Assembly (NCBI GenBank): GCA_035295705.1
Contig: DATGIN010000195.1
Coordinates: 1 to 8,917 of the forward strand
Direction: 5' to 3'
DNA length: 8,917 bases
Origin: Poindextera sp035295705
GTDB lineage: Bacteria > Pseudomonadota > Alphaproteobacteria > Caulobacterales > Caulobacteraceae
The notes under the pieces are model-generated. The model ran no database searches. It was not told the DNA's origin and saw only the letters and a list, made by a program, of their open reading frames with translations. Every line of letters starts with the position of its first letter. The first letter of the stretch is position 1. Shown piece by piece: positions 1 through 8,200 of the stretch. The position numbers and the translations under genes are program-made.

Positions 1-218
1 TCCTGCCGTGGAGCGAGGCCAATGCACGCGCGCTGGCGGCGGGCGAGAGCGAGTTCAGCGTGGACCTTCCGGGAGGCGCCTATGTCCAGCCTCCGCAGAA
101 GTACCACGCAAAGTCCCTGGGCGTGCTGAAGGAACGCTACGTCGCCTTCGCCGACAACGCCGAGCTGACCGGCATCCTTTCCCAGGCGGCCGGTGCGATC
201 GCGGTGCTATCGCCCTAG
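1..218 (+). CDS. Glutathione S-transferase-like protein, C-terminal fragment (5' end outside window)
   Basis: This is the last 71 codons of a gene entering from the left, in the frame whose first complete codon is at position 3, ending in TAG at 216-218. The fragment begins LPWSEANARAL and continues through GGAYVQPPQKYHAKSL. The pattern of LPW-x-x-AN-A-AL, then a short V-x-L-x-G-x-x-YVQ-x-P-x-KY stretch, then a K-x-L-x-x-L-x-x-x-Y helix resembles the C-terminal helical end of bacterial glutathione S-transferase family proteins. These are cytosolic enzymes or binding proteins that conjugate or handle glutathione adducts. The thioredoxin-like N-terminal domain that would prove this is not in the window. 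The family call therefore rests on memory of the C-terminal pattern only. The reading frame is secure, because the coding signal is continuous and high in G/C at codon position three. Confidence 0.5.
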   Translation, partial: LPWSEANARALAAGESEFSVDLPGGAYVQPPQKYHAKSLGVLKERYVAFADNAELTGILSQAAGAIAVLSP

Positions 219-339
219 CGGGCGGGCGGCTAGCGCGACCAGCGCTGCAGGGCTCGGATGCAACTCCTTGCCCACGGCCAGGCTTCGATCGATGTTCACT
301 CGACGCCGCCAGCTTCCGCGCGGCCCCGGGGAGATCGCC

Positions 340-807
340 ATGCGCACACTATCAGCCGTACTTTGCCTCGTGCTGGCCAGCGCGCCGCTGGTCCACGCCG
401 CACCCGTCGACGACGCGGTGGCTAAGGCTCACGAATTCATCGATGCGTTCGACAAGGGTGACGTCAAAGCCGCAGAAGCCACGCACGAGGCTGACGCGGC
501 CATCATCGACGAGATCGGCGGCCACCAGTGGCACGGTCCAGGCGCATTTCAGGCTTGGGCTGCGGCGCTGACGAAGGATGCGCAGTCCGGCGGCCTCACC
601 GACCTTAAGGTGACGCTCGGCAAGACGCTGCGGGCCCAGGTCGACGGAGACACGGCGTACGAGGTGCTCGAGGCGACGTTCAGTTACAAGGAGCACGGAG
701 TCGCCATGTCCGAGCCGGCGCAAATGGTGTTCGCGCTGAGGAAGGAAGCCGACGGCTGGAAGATCGCCGCCTGGGCCTGGGCCGGCGGCACGCCCCACAA
801 AGCCTAG
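340..807 (+). CDS. Secreted SnoaL/NTF2-like (DUF4440-type) small protein
   Basis: The gene encodes 155 residues. I chose the ATG at 340 over an in-frame upstream ATG at 193 because it is followed by a typical signal peptide (residues 1-20, hydrophobic core LSAVLCLVLASAPLV, AxA-like cleavage at VHA|AP). It is also preceded by a GGGGAG ribosome-binding site at about 328-333. The mature part has the layout of an NTF2-fold protein: an N-terminal helix (VAKAHEFIDAFDKGD, about 26-41), a pocket loop with GGHQWHGPGAFQAW (60-73), and beta strands ending in MVFALRKEADGWKIAAWAW (129-147), where the closing DGWKI pattern is characteristic of SnoaL/DUF4440 proteins. The protein is probably periplasmic. 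Members of this fold are small-molecule-binding proteins or isomerases, so no reaction can be assigned. The 121 bases before it separate it from the preceding gene, so it may have its own promoter. Confidence 0.75.
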   Translation: MRTLSAVLCLVLASAPLVHAAPVDDAVAKAHEFIDAFDKGDVKAAEATHEADAAIIDEIGGHQWHGPGAFQAWAAALTKDAQSGGLTDLKVTLGKTLRAQVDGDTAYEVLEATFSYKEHGVAMSEPAQMVFALRKEADGWKIAAWAWAGGTPHKA

Positions 808-840
808 GGGCAACGGGTCGGCGAGAGAGCGGCGGGGGCG

Positions 841-1170
841 CTAGCCCCACGGCCGCTTTGGCGGGTTGATGGTCATCTCGACCGAGATTACGTCCCCGGC
901 GGTGATGTTCGCCTTGCGGCGTACCGCCACCTTCAGCGGCAGGAGGTAGGTCCCGTCCTTCGGAAAGAGCGAGGTCGTGAAGACAATATCGCCGATGCTG
1001 GCCTCGACGGGCACGCAGCCCCAGCCGTAGCTGGCCACCCGCGCCGCCTCGCGCACCTTGTCGGCCAGGTCCATCGGGATCGGCGCGTAGAAGAACGGCG
1101 ACGGCCCGCGCCAGTAGATAATCTCGCTTTCGAAGCCGATCGCGAGCAGGGCTTCGCCGGCGCCGCTCAT
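841..1170 (-). CDS. DUF1905 domain protein
   Basis: This 109-residue protein matches DUF1905 over nearly its whole length. It has an aromatic-rich first strand (FESEIIYWRGPSPFFYAPIP, residues 13-32), a helix (LADKVREAA, 35-43), then GCVPVEASIGDIVFTTSLFP (51-70) and a DGTYLLPLKVAVRRKANITAGD segment (72-93). The W-RGPSPFFYAPIP, SIGD-x-x-x-TSLFP-x-DG-Y-LP-K-x-x-R and GD-V-V features are the family hallmarks, and the length is usual. The family has no established biochemical role that I know of; it is a small beta-barrel-like domain that sometimes accompanies a YdeI-type (OmdA) domain, which is absent here. The start codon overlaps the stop of the upstream CoA-transferase as ATGA (1167-1170), so translation is probably coupled. 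It is the last gene of the three-gene minus-strand operon. Confidence 0.8.
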   Translation of the reverse strand: MSGAGEALLAIGFESEIIYWRGPSPFFYAPIPMDLADKVREAARVASYGWGCVPVEASIGDIVFTTSLFPKDGTYLLPLKVAVRRKANITAGDVISVEMTINPPKRPWG

Positions 1171-2399
1171 TCCAAGACGAGCTCGCCAAGCACCTCGCCG
1201 GTGTGCTCGCCGAGCGTCGGCGCGGTGCGGCTGATGCGCCAGGGGGTGCCCGACATGCGGTAGGGCGCGCCGGGATAGCGGACGGTCCGACCGAGGCCGG
1301 CGTGCTCGACGGCTACCTGGAATCCGCGGGCGACGAAGTGCGGGTCCTCGAACGCCTCCTCGGGGGAGTAGATCACGCCCACCGCAAAGCCGCGCGTCTG
1401 GAAGCCGGTGAAGTACTCAGCGGCGCTGACGTTGGCGGCGATCAGCCCAAGCGCCTCGCGACCGGCGGCGAAGATAGCGGTCGCCTCGTCGTCGACGCCG
1501 ATCAGGTCGTAGGTGATCGGCTTCTCGCGCGCCGCCCCCATCTCCAGGAAGATCGCCTCAGGGAAGTCAGCCTCGAGGCCGAGGTCCCGGATCCAGCCGA
1601 GGATGGCGCCGAACTCACGGGGGGCGCGGGGCGGGACGCCGGTGTTCACCCAGCGCCCGTCCTTGCAGCGCATCTGCGTGTCCTGGGTGAGGATGACGGC
1701 GGCGTGGCGGCCGGTCTGCCGTTGCACCGTCTGGCGCGCGACCAGCCAGCTGTAGGACGCGGCCTCGGTGGTGACATTCGACGCCTGGTGCATGCTGACG
1801 TCCACGAACTGCCCCTCGCCGGTTGCGAGGCGGTGGAAGAGGGCGGTCAGCGCCGACATCACCGCGATGTGGCAGGCGGTGTGGTAGCCCTGGTTGCCGC
1901 CGCCGCGCACGGGCGGCAGGGCATGGTCGTCGTAGCCGCAGCTCCAGGCCGGCCCCGCGCCGGCGAGGATGGTAAGGTCCGTCGTTGGCGCTTCGGCGTT
2001 CTTGCTGCCTCGCCCGAACGGGGTCACCGAGACGAAGATCAGGTCGCCGCGGCGCTTGGCGAGGTCGGCGTAGTCGAGCCCGAGCGCCGCCAGGCGTCCC
2101 TCCGGCTCGGACTCCAGAACGACGTCGGCGCTCGCGGCCAGCGCCTTGAAACGCTCTCGATCGGTGGGGGTGTCCAGGTCGAGGACAATGCCGCGCTTGC
2201 TGGTGTGATAATGCTCCCACCAGAGGCTTCGCTGCGGGCCCGGAGCGTCGTCGGCGAACGGCGGGTAGGCTCGGGCGCGATCGCCGCCGGGCGGCTCGAC
2301 CAGGATCACGTCCGCGCCCATGTCGGCCATCAGCTTGCCGGCGAACGCGATCCGCTCGCTGGCGAGCTCGACCACGCGAAAGCCTGCGAGCGCGGTCAT
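1167..2399 (-). CDS. CaiB/BaiF family III CoA-transferase, apparent non-catalytic paralogue
   Basis: The gene encodes 410 residues, the usual length of a family III CoA-transferase. Family motifs are the N-terminal LAGFRVVELASERIAFAGKLMADMGADVILVEPPGGD (4-40), SADVVLESEPEGRLAALGLDY (90-110), ATGEGQFVDVSMHQA (192-206) and the C-terminal TPWRISRTAPTLGEHTGEVL (385-404). The open frame extends upstream, but the ATG at 2399 begins exactly at the family N-terminus. It also has an AAGGGG ribosome-binding site at 2404-2409 and overlaps the previous stop as ATGA. Family members move CoA between acyl groups through an aspartyl-CoA thioester. In an ungapped alignment with the neighbouring transferase, anchored on ALxHRxxTGEGQ, the catalytic Asp position is Tyr172 (codon 1884-1886, in GGNQGYHTACH). 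The protein may thus be a partner subunit rather than an independent enzyme. The substrate is unknown. Confidence 0.88.
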   Translation of the reverse strand: MTALAGFRVVELASERIAFAGKLMADMGADVILVEPPGGDRARAYPPFADDAPGPQRSLWWEHYHTSKRGIVLDLDTPTDRERFKALAASADVVLESEPEGRLAALGLDYADLAKRRGDLIFVSVTPFGRGSKNAEAPTTDLTILAGAGPAWSCGYDDHALPPVRGGGNQGYHTACHIAVMSALTALFHRLATGEGQFVDVSMHQASNVTTEAASYSWLVARQTVQRQTGRHAAVILTQDTQMRCKDGRWVNTGVPPRAPREFGAILGWIRDLGLEADFPEAIFLEMGAAREKPITYDLIGVDDEATAIFAAGREALGLIAANVSAAEYFTGFQTRGFAVGVIYSPEEAFEDPHFVARGFQVAVEHAGLGRTVRYPGAPYRMSGTPWRISRTAPTLGEHTGEVLGELVLE

Positions 2400-3646
2400 A
2401 CGACCCCTTCGGCGCGCAAGTCGGCGACCGCCTCCGCCGAAAGGCCCAGCAGACGGCCGAACACCGCCTCGTTGTGCTCGCCGAGGCAGGGGCCGCCGCG
2501 CGCGATGCGCCACGGCGTCTTCGAGAACCGCGCCGGAATCCCGTCGACCCGAACCTCGCCCATCGCCGTGTGGACGACGGTCGGCCAAAGCCCGTCCGTG
2601 TCGGGGTCGGCGTCGATGCGCTCGGCCGGCTTTTGCACCGCCGCACAGGGGACGCCTGCTCCACGCAGCCGCCGCTGGACGTCGAACTTGTTCTGACCGG
2701 CGGTCCAGGCGGAGATGTGCTCGTCGAGCGCATCCTGGTTCTCGAGCCGCAAGTCCACATCGGCGAAGGCCGCCTCGGCGGTCCAAGGCTCGCCTATGAC
2801 GCCGCCGAGCGTTCGCCAGTCGCCGTCGTCGCGGCACGCGATGGCCACCCACTCGTCCTCGCCGGCGCAGGCGTAGATGCCGTGCGGGGCCATGGGCGGC
2901 CATTGGTTGCGGTTCGAGTGCGGCTGCCCCTCCCGCCGGGAAGGCCGTCCGTTCACCGTCCAGTCGAGCAGCGCCGGTCCGTGCAGCGTGAGCGCCGCCT
3001 CGGTGCACGCGAGGTCGACCCATTGGCCCTCGCCGGTCCGCTTGCGATGGATCAACGCCATAAGGATGGCGATCGCCATGTAGTACCCACCGGTGTGGTC
3101 CATGTAGGAGTAGCCCCAGCCGGCCGGCGGCTGCCCAGGCAGCCCGGACGCGAAGGTGAGGCCTGAGACCGCCTGCACGATGGGACCCCAGGTCTTGAAT
3201 GCCGCATACGGACCCGACTGCCCGAACCCGCAATTGGAGACGTAGACGATGTCTGGCCTGATCTCCTTCAGCCGCTCGTAGCCGAACCCCAGCCGATCGA
3301 GCACGCCGGCGGCGAAATTCTCGGTGACGCAGTCCGACTGGCGGATGATCTCGGTGAGCATCTCCTTCCCGCGCTCCGTGCGCAGGTTGAGCGTGATCCC
3401 CAGCTTCTCGGTGTTGTGGTTGTTGAAGCCGCCGCCGAACTCGACGCCGCGCCGCTCGTCGACGTAGGGGCCGACGCCGCGCAGGATGTCCCAGCGGCCC
3501 TGCCGCACCGGGTCTTCGATGCGGATCACCTCGGCCCCGAAGGCCGCGAGCCATTTCGTCGCGCCCGCGCCGGCGAGTTGCCCGCAGAAATCGCAGATGC
3601 GAAGCCCGGCGAGCGCCGCCGTCGGCGTCTGCTGCTCACCCTCCAT
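2396..3646 (-). CDS. CaiB/BaiF family III CoA-transferase, catalytic
   Basis: The gene encodes 416 residues from the ATG at 3646. A GTG at 3682 would add 12 charged residues (GAGAERERVKR) that are not part of the family fold. The ATG has a GGTGAA ribosome-binding site four bases upstream, so I prefer it. Motifs in order are LAGLRICDFCGQLAGAGATK (12-31), FGAEVIRIEDP (36-46), VTENFAAGVLDRLGFGYERL (107-126), PDIVYVSNCGFGQSGPYA (131-148), YMDHTGGYYMA (181-191), RTGEGQWVDLACTEA (203-217) and KTPWRIARGGPCLGEHNEAVFG (376-397). Asp183 (codon 3098-3100) sits at the position of the aspartate that forms the aspartyl-CoA intermediate in formyl-CoA transferase and relatives. The enzyme is expected to be cytosolic and to transfer CoA between carboxylic acids. 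This first gene of the minus-strand operon is translationally coupled to the second transferase. No neighbouring dehydrogenase or hydratase reveals the substrate. Confidence 0.9.
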   Translation of the reverse strand: MEGEQQTPTAALAGLRICDFCGQLAGAGATKWLAAFGAEVIRIEDPVRQGRWDILRGVGPYVDERRGVEFGGGFNNHNTEKLGITLNLRTERGKEMLTEIIRQSDCVTENFAAGVLDRLGFGYERLKEIRPDIVYVSNCGFGQSGPYAAFKTWGPIVQAVSGLTFASGLPGQPPAGWGYSYMDHTGGYYMAIAILMALIHRKRTGEGQWVDLACTEAALTLHGPALLDWTVNGRPSRREGQPHSNRNQWPPMAPHGIYACAGEDEWVAIACRDDGDWRTLGGVIGEPWTAEAAFADVDLRLENQDALDEHISAWTAGQNKFDVQRRLRGAGVPCAAVQKPAERIDADPDTDGLWPTVVHTAMGEVRVDGIPARFSKTPWRIARGGPCLGEHNEAVFGRLLGLSAEAVADLRAEGVV

Positions 3647-3890
3647 CCGCTTCACCCGCTCGCGCTCGGCCCCCGCGCCCACGCCCTACCACACGGGGCG
3701 CCGGGGCGAGAACCAGCGGACTGGCGGCTCGGTCATGCCCTTTCCAGCCACCAGCCGGTTGACTAAGCTCGCGGGCGAGCCGCTTCGCCAGTTCGCCGGA
3801 CGGCTTCGGGGGCGTCAGCGGATCTTCAATGTCAGCGTCGTCGGTCGCCCAGGACCTGTTTAAGGGCAGGCTCAGCGCGGGCGCCGCCGC
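3647..3890. promoter_or_regulatory. Divergent intergenic region between CoA-transferase operon and SIR2-TIR/nSTAND operon
   Basis: The 244 bases between two divergent start codons must carry the promoters for both units unless transcription enters from outside. A TTGACT hexamer at 3759-3764 could be a plus-strand -35 box, but no convincing -10 box lies 16-18 bases downstream in this G+C-rich DNA. Directly after it, at 3767-3780, is a perfect inverted repeat, GCTCGC-GG-GCGAGC, placed where an operator could sit. An open frame of 42 codons (3735-3863) also lies here, but nothing supports it as a gene. Confidence 0.35.
3767..3780. repeat. 14-base perfect palindrome, possible operator
   Basis: The two arms GCTCGC and GCGAGC are separated by GG. 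The palindrome begins three bases after a TTGACT hexamer and lies 110 bases before the SIR2-TIR start codon. Short GC palindromes arise often by chance in this base composition, so a regulatory role is only a suggestion. Confidence 0.25.
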
Positions 3891-5279
3891 GTGACCGCCT
3901 TGGACCGTCCGGACACGCCGCCGGCGCCCGCCTGGGACGAGGAGTTCTGGGACGTCCTGCTGACGCTCATTTCCAAGGATCGCGTTATCCCGGTGCTCGG
4001 CCGCGCGATGTCGGTCGTGAGGGTCGACGGGCGCGCCGTCACGATGGACCGCTACGTCGCCGGGCGGCTTGCCGACAAGCTCGGCATCGATCCTACGACC
4101 CTCGGCGAGACGTTCGGCCTCGACGCGGTGGTCAGAGCGCACATGCGCCGCAAGGGTCCGCTCGACGAGCTCTATCCGAAGGTGAACACAATCCTGAAGG
4201 AGGAGATCGAGCCACCTGACTCGATGGTGAAGCTCGCGCAGATCCCGAGCTTCCGCCTCTTCGTCACAACCGCCTTCGATCAACAGCTGGCGCGGGCGAT
4301 CGCCCAGGTGGACGGCGAGGGCGCCTGCGACAGCGTCGGCTTCGTGCCGTCCGATACGCGTAGCTCGGATCTGCCCGTCTCGAGCGCCGCGGCGCGGACG
4401 GTCTACCACCTGCTCGGCCAGGCGTCGCCGCTGCCGGAGTTCGTCATCTCCGACGATGACCTGCTCGAGTACGTCATCGCGCTGCACGACTCCGAACGCC
4501 GCCCGGCCCGGCTGTTCGACCAGCTCCGCAGCCACGACCTCCTGATCCTGGGGGCCAACCTGTCGGACTGGCTCGTTCGCCAGTTCCTTCGGCTCGCGAA
4601 GCATCAGCGGCTCTCGGAGCGCTCGATGCGCGACCGCGAGTTCATCGCCGACGAAAGCGCCGCCGGCGACCCGGTGCTGGTCAGCTTCTTGTCCAGCTTC
4701 AGCCCGCAGACGAAGGTGTTCAGCGGCGGCCCGCAGGCCTTCATCGACGAGCTGCATCGGCGCTGGTTCGAGACGTTCGGAAACCCAGCGCGATCGAGCT
4801 TGTCGGCGGACCCCGACCCCGATAGCCCAGCGGCGGCTTCGAACTGCGAGATCTTCGTGAGCTATGCGCGCCAGGACATCGCGGCCGCGACGGCGCTGGT
4901 CAACGCGCTGAGGAGCAAGGGCTTCCGGGTCTGGTTCGACGCCAACAAGATCGAGGCGGCGGAGGACTTCGACTACGTCATCCGCCAAGCTATCAAGTCC
5001 TGCGCGCTCTTTATGCCGCTTATCTCGCGGCACACCGAAGAGGATGTCCGCGACGCCTACTTCCGCCTCGAGTGGAAGATCGCCAATGAGCGTGACGAGC
5101 GGAACGATGAGAGCGTGCGGTTCATCATGCCCCTGGTGGTAGACGAGACCCCGCTCGACCAGCTCAAGCACACGCCTGCCAACTTCATGCGCAAGCATAT
5201 CCTGCGTGTCGCCGGCGGCGCGCCGACCGACACGTTGCTGCGAGACCTGGAATCGGCCGTCGGCAAGGCGCGCAGATGA
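3891..5279 (+). CDS. SIR2-like domain fused to TIR domain, putative NAD-directed defence effector
   Basis: The gene encodes 462 residues. The N-terminal part (about 20-295) looks like a SIR2-type Rossmann domain: RVIPVLGRAMS (31-41) at the nucleotide-binding loop, FRLFVTTAFDQQL (121-133) in place of the usual TTNYD motif, VYHLLGQAS (171-179) in place of the H-x-x-G motif, and LLILGANLSDWLVRQFLRL (217-235). A flexible Asp/Pro/Ser linker follows (about 298-317). The TIR domain (about 318-440) shows CEIFVSYARQD (319-329), GFRVWFDANKIEAAEDF (344-360), CALFMPLISRHT (371-382) and YFRLEWKIANE (390-400). Glu394 in the last motif is the candidate catalytic Glu of NAD-cleaving TIRs. The SIR2-like half lacks the motif Asn (Ala128) but keeps His173. 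An in-frame TAA at 3861 limits the start. The GTG at 3891 is the first candidate and has no good ribosome-binding site; TTG at 3900 is an alternative. The gene overlaps the STAND gene by ATGA, which suggests the two proteins act together. Confidence 0.85.
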   Translation: MTALDRPDTPPAPAWDEEFWDVLLTLISKDRVIPVLGRAMSVVRVDGRAVTMDRYVAGRLADKLGIDPTTLGETFGLDAVVRAHMRRKGPLDELYPKVNTILKEEIEPPDSMVKLAQIPSFRLFVTTAFDQQLARAIAQVDGEGACDSVGFVPSDTRSSDLPVSSAAARTVYHLLGQASPLPEFVISDDDLLEYVIALHDSERRPARLFDQLRSHDLLILGANLSDWLVRQFLRLAKHQRLSERSMRDREFIADESAAGDPVLVSFLSSFSPQTKVFSGGPQAFIDELHRRWFETFGNPARSSLSADPDPDSPAAASNCEIFVSYARQDIAAATALVNALRSKGFRVWFDANKIEAAEDFDYVIRQAIKSCALFMPLISRHTEEDVRDAYFRLEWKIANERDERNDESVRFIMPLVVDETPLDQLKHTPANFMRKHILRVAGGAPTDTLLRDLESAVGKARR

Positions 5280-8200
5280 CCGACGCCGTCGTCGACGAGG
5301 CGCATCCCTGGCCGGGCCTCGCAGCGTTCGACGAGGCCATCGCGCGGTACTTCTTCGGCCGCCGCGGCGAAGAGCGTGAGCTGTTCGAGCGCGTGTCGCG
5401 GGAGAAGACGACCCTCTTCTTCGGCCGGTCCGGCCTCGGCAAAACCTCGCTGCTGCAGGCCAGCCTCGCGCCACGGCTTCGAGAGGCCGGGTATGCCCCG
5501 GCGATCATCCGGGTGAACTACGACGCCGCCGCGCCGCCGGCCGCACAGGCGGCCGAAGCGATCATGCTCGCGCTGAGGGATACGGGCGCCGATCCCCCCG
5601 CGTCTGAACCTGCGGAGTCACTCTGGGCCTGGCTGCACCGCCGAGACCTGGCGCTCGGTGACGCTGACGCCGACCCGGTGACGCCGGCGATCATCTTCGA
5701 CCAGTTCGAGGAGGTGTTCACGCTGGGCTTGGATCGCGACGCCTCGCGGCTGGCGGCGCAGAGCTTCCTCGGCGAGCTCGCCGACCTCATCGAGAATCGC
5801 CCGCCCGCCGAGCTGCGCGAGCGGCTGGAAGCCGACCCTGACCTCTTAGGACGCTACGCGCTCGGCCCGCAGAGCTACAGCATCGTCATCGCGCTCCGGG
5901 AGGACTACCTGCCCCAGCTGGAGGGACTGCGCGCCCGGGCTCCTTCGCTCGGGTCGAACCGGATGCGGCTGACGCCGATGGAGGGGCGCCAGGCGCTGCA
6001 GGCGGTCATCGGCCCGGCGCGATCGCTGGTCGATGACGCGGAAGCGCGTGAGATCGTCCACTACGTCGGCAGCCGGCGGATCGACGATCCCTTCGGCGCG
6101 ACCGGCGCAGAGCCGGCGGACGACCTCGGTCGCCTCGAGGTGGAGCCGTCGCTACTCAGTCTGTTCTGCCAGCAGTTGAACGAGAAACGTCTGGCCGAGG
6201 GCGCGCCGAAGCTCACCCACGACCTGCTCGAGGCCAGTCGTGGCAGTATCCTCGACGACTTCTACGAGAGCGCGCTTGCCGACCAGCCCGCGGAGGTGCG
6301 GGCGTTCGTGGAAGACCGACTCCTCACCCCGTCCGGCATGCGCGACCGGCTGACCCGCGCCACCGTCGAGACCGAGCCGGACACCTACCGCGTGCCTACG
6401 AACCGGCTGGACCTGCTCGTCGGCCGTCGACTGCTGCGCGTCGAGGAACGGGGCCGCCTGCGGGAGTATGAGTTGATCCACGACCGGATCGCCGAAGTGG
6501 CGATGCGTTCCCGCACCGAACGTCGTGCGCGCGACGCCGCGGAGGCGGCCAGGCGCTCGCAAGCGCGCCGGCGACGGCTGCTGGTCGTTGGTGGCGGCCT
6601 GATCAGCGCGGCGCTGGCGCTCGCCGTTTTGGTCCTGTCGGTGCTTTACTCGAACCAGCGGACGTCGCTCGCCGAACAGCGCTTGGCCAATGCGGACCTA
6701 CTGCTCGAGGACGGCCGCTTTTCCGAGCTCGTCGCCGGCGCGGCGCCGGTTCTGCCGGCAACTCTCGCCGGCGCGCGGCGGACCGACCTGGAGCTGGTCG
6801 CTGAGGTTGGCTACGCGCTCGAGCACAACCGGCTGCGGCGCGGAATCGCTGGGTTTGCCGAAACGCCGAGCGAAACCGAGCTCAGCCCTGACGGGACCCG
6901 TGTGCTGGCGGTCAGCAAAGTGGACGTCGGGCGCTATGAGCTCGGGGTCTGGGACTTGGCGACCGGCCGGGCGGTGCTCCCCTTGGGCGCGCGCACCGAC
7001 CTCGATTGCTGCGCCTCGTTCGGCGCGACCGACGACGTCGTCGTCCTGGCCAAGGGGTCGCCGGGCGCCCGCAAGAGCGAGCTTGACGCGGTCAGCCTCG
7101 ATCAAGCGGCGCCGCCGCGGGTGTTGGCGCGTGGCTGGCCGACGATCAGCACGATCGCCCGCGACCCGCCAGGCGGCATCGTGCTGGCGGGTGCGATCGA
7201 TGGTTCCTACGCGATCTGGGACCTGCACAGCTGGGCTGCGACGCCACCCCTCAAAGCGCCGGGGCGGATCCGGTCCTTGGTGTTCTGCCCGGACCAGCGC
7301 TGGCTGGCGCTGTTCTCGGATGCGGCGCCGCCGCAGCTCGTGAGCTATTCCGGCGCGCAGCTCGGCGTGCTTCGGTCGCCCGGCGCCTCAGGCGGGCCGT
7401 ACCCCGCGGTCGCCGGACTCAGCGGCGACTGTGGACGGATCGTCACAGCGACGGCCGGCGGCTTGGCGGTCTGGAACACGTCGAACCCTCGCGCGCCGCG
7501 GTTCCTGCGGCAGCTGCCACAGACGCAGGTCGGCGACCCGGTGCGGTCGCTGGCGCTGAGTCCAACCGGCAAGCTGGTCGTGACTGCATCTGGCTCGCAG
7601 GAGCAGGCGCTGCTTTGGGACACCGATAGCGGCCGTCAGGTGGCGGCGCTTGCGAGCCGCGGGCGGGTGCAGTCCGTGGCGTTCAGCCCCTCGGGAGATC
7701 GCATTGCGACCGCCGCTTTCGGCGACTGGGTCCAGCTGTGGGGCGCGAACGGCGAGCCCCTGGCCGGCGACTACGTTCTGCGCGACGGCGTCGACTTCAA
7801 CCGCAAGGTCATGTTCGGCCCCGGCGGCCAGACGCTGATCACCGTCGGCCAGATCGAAGCGCCGAGCGACCCGGCGATCCGGATCTGGGACGTTCGCGCC
7901 CGAGCGAGCGCTACCGGGTCCGGGACGGGCGACCTGGCAATGGACGGCCCCGCGCGCGACGTCCAATTCTCGCCTGATGGCAGACGGCTTGCTGCGTCAA
8001 GCATGAAGGGGCGCGTGGCTTTGTGGGACGCATCGACCCTGCGGCCGGTCGCGGACCAAAGTTCCATGACGGTCGGCTCGGCGGTCTTTCGCCTCGCGTT
8101 CGACCGCGCCGGCCGGCGGCTGGCCGCAGCCGCGCAGGACGGCTCGGCGGAGATTTGGGACCTGAGCGGCCTCGCCCCGCCGCTCCGGCTCCCGCCGGTG

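Noticed and set aside
232..246. AGCGC-GACCA-GCGCT hairpin after the GST-like stop codon, possible terminator
   Set aside because: It has a five-pair stem and no following T-run; this is not enough to call a terminator in GC-rich DNA.
193..339. ATG at 193 as start of the secreted NTF2-like protein
   Set aside because: It would bury the signal peptide 49 residues inside the protein and overlap the preceding gene; the ATG at 340 has a better ribosome-binding site.
835..848. GGGGC-GCTA-GCCCC hairpin between the convergent secreted-protein and DUF1905 genes, possible bidirectional terminator
   Set aside because: The stem is only five pairs, it includes the DUF1905 stop codon, and there is no T-run on either side.
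1203..2696. A 497-codon open frame on the plus strand opposite the CoA-transferases
   Set aside because: It is antisense to two proteins with clear family motifs, its translation is Arg/Gly/Ala-rich with no recognisable domain, and such frames are common in high-GC coding DNA.
2400..3554. Upstream extension of the second CoA-transferase frame, which would give a 795-residue protein
   Set aside because: The extension is an out-of-frame reading of the first CoA-transferase and is Arg/Gly-rich; the family N-terminus begins exactly at the ATG at 2399, which has its own ribosome-binding site.
3735..3863. A 42-codon open frame (ATG to TAA) just upstream of the SIR2-TIR gene
   Set aside because: It has no clear ribosome-binding site and no recognisable features; its length is expected by chance in this composition. 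It could only be revived by conservation in relatives.
3636..5474. A 612-codon open frame on the minus strand opposite the SIR2-TIR gene
   Set aside because: It is a mirror frame of a gene with recognisable TIR and SIR2-like motifs; the translation is low in complexity (RRRR, Glu/Arg-rich) and shows no domain.
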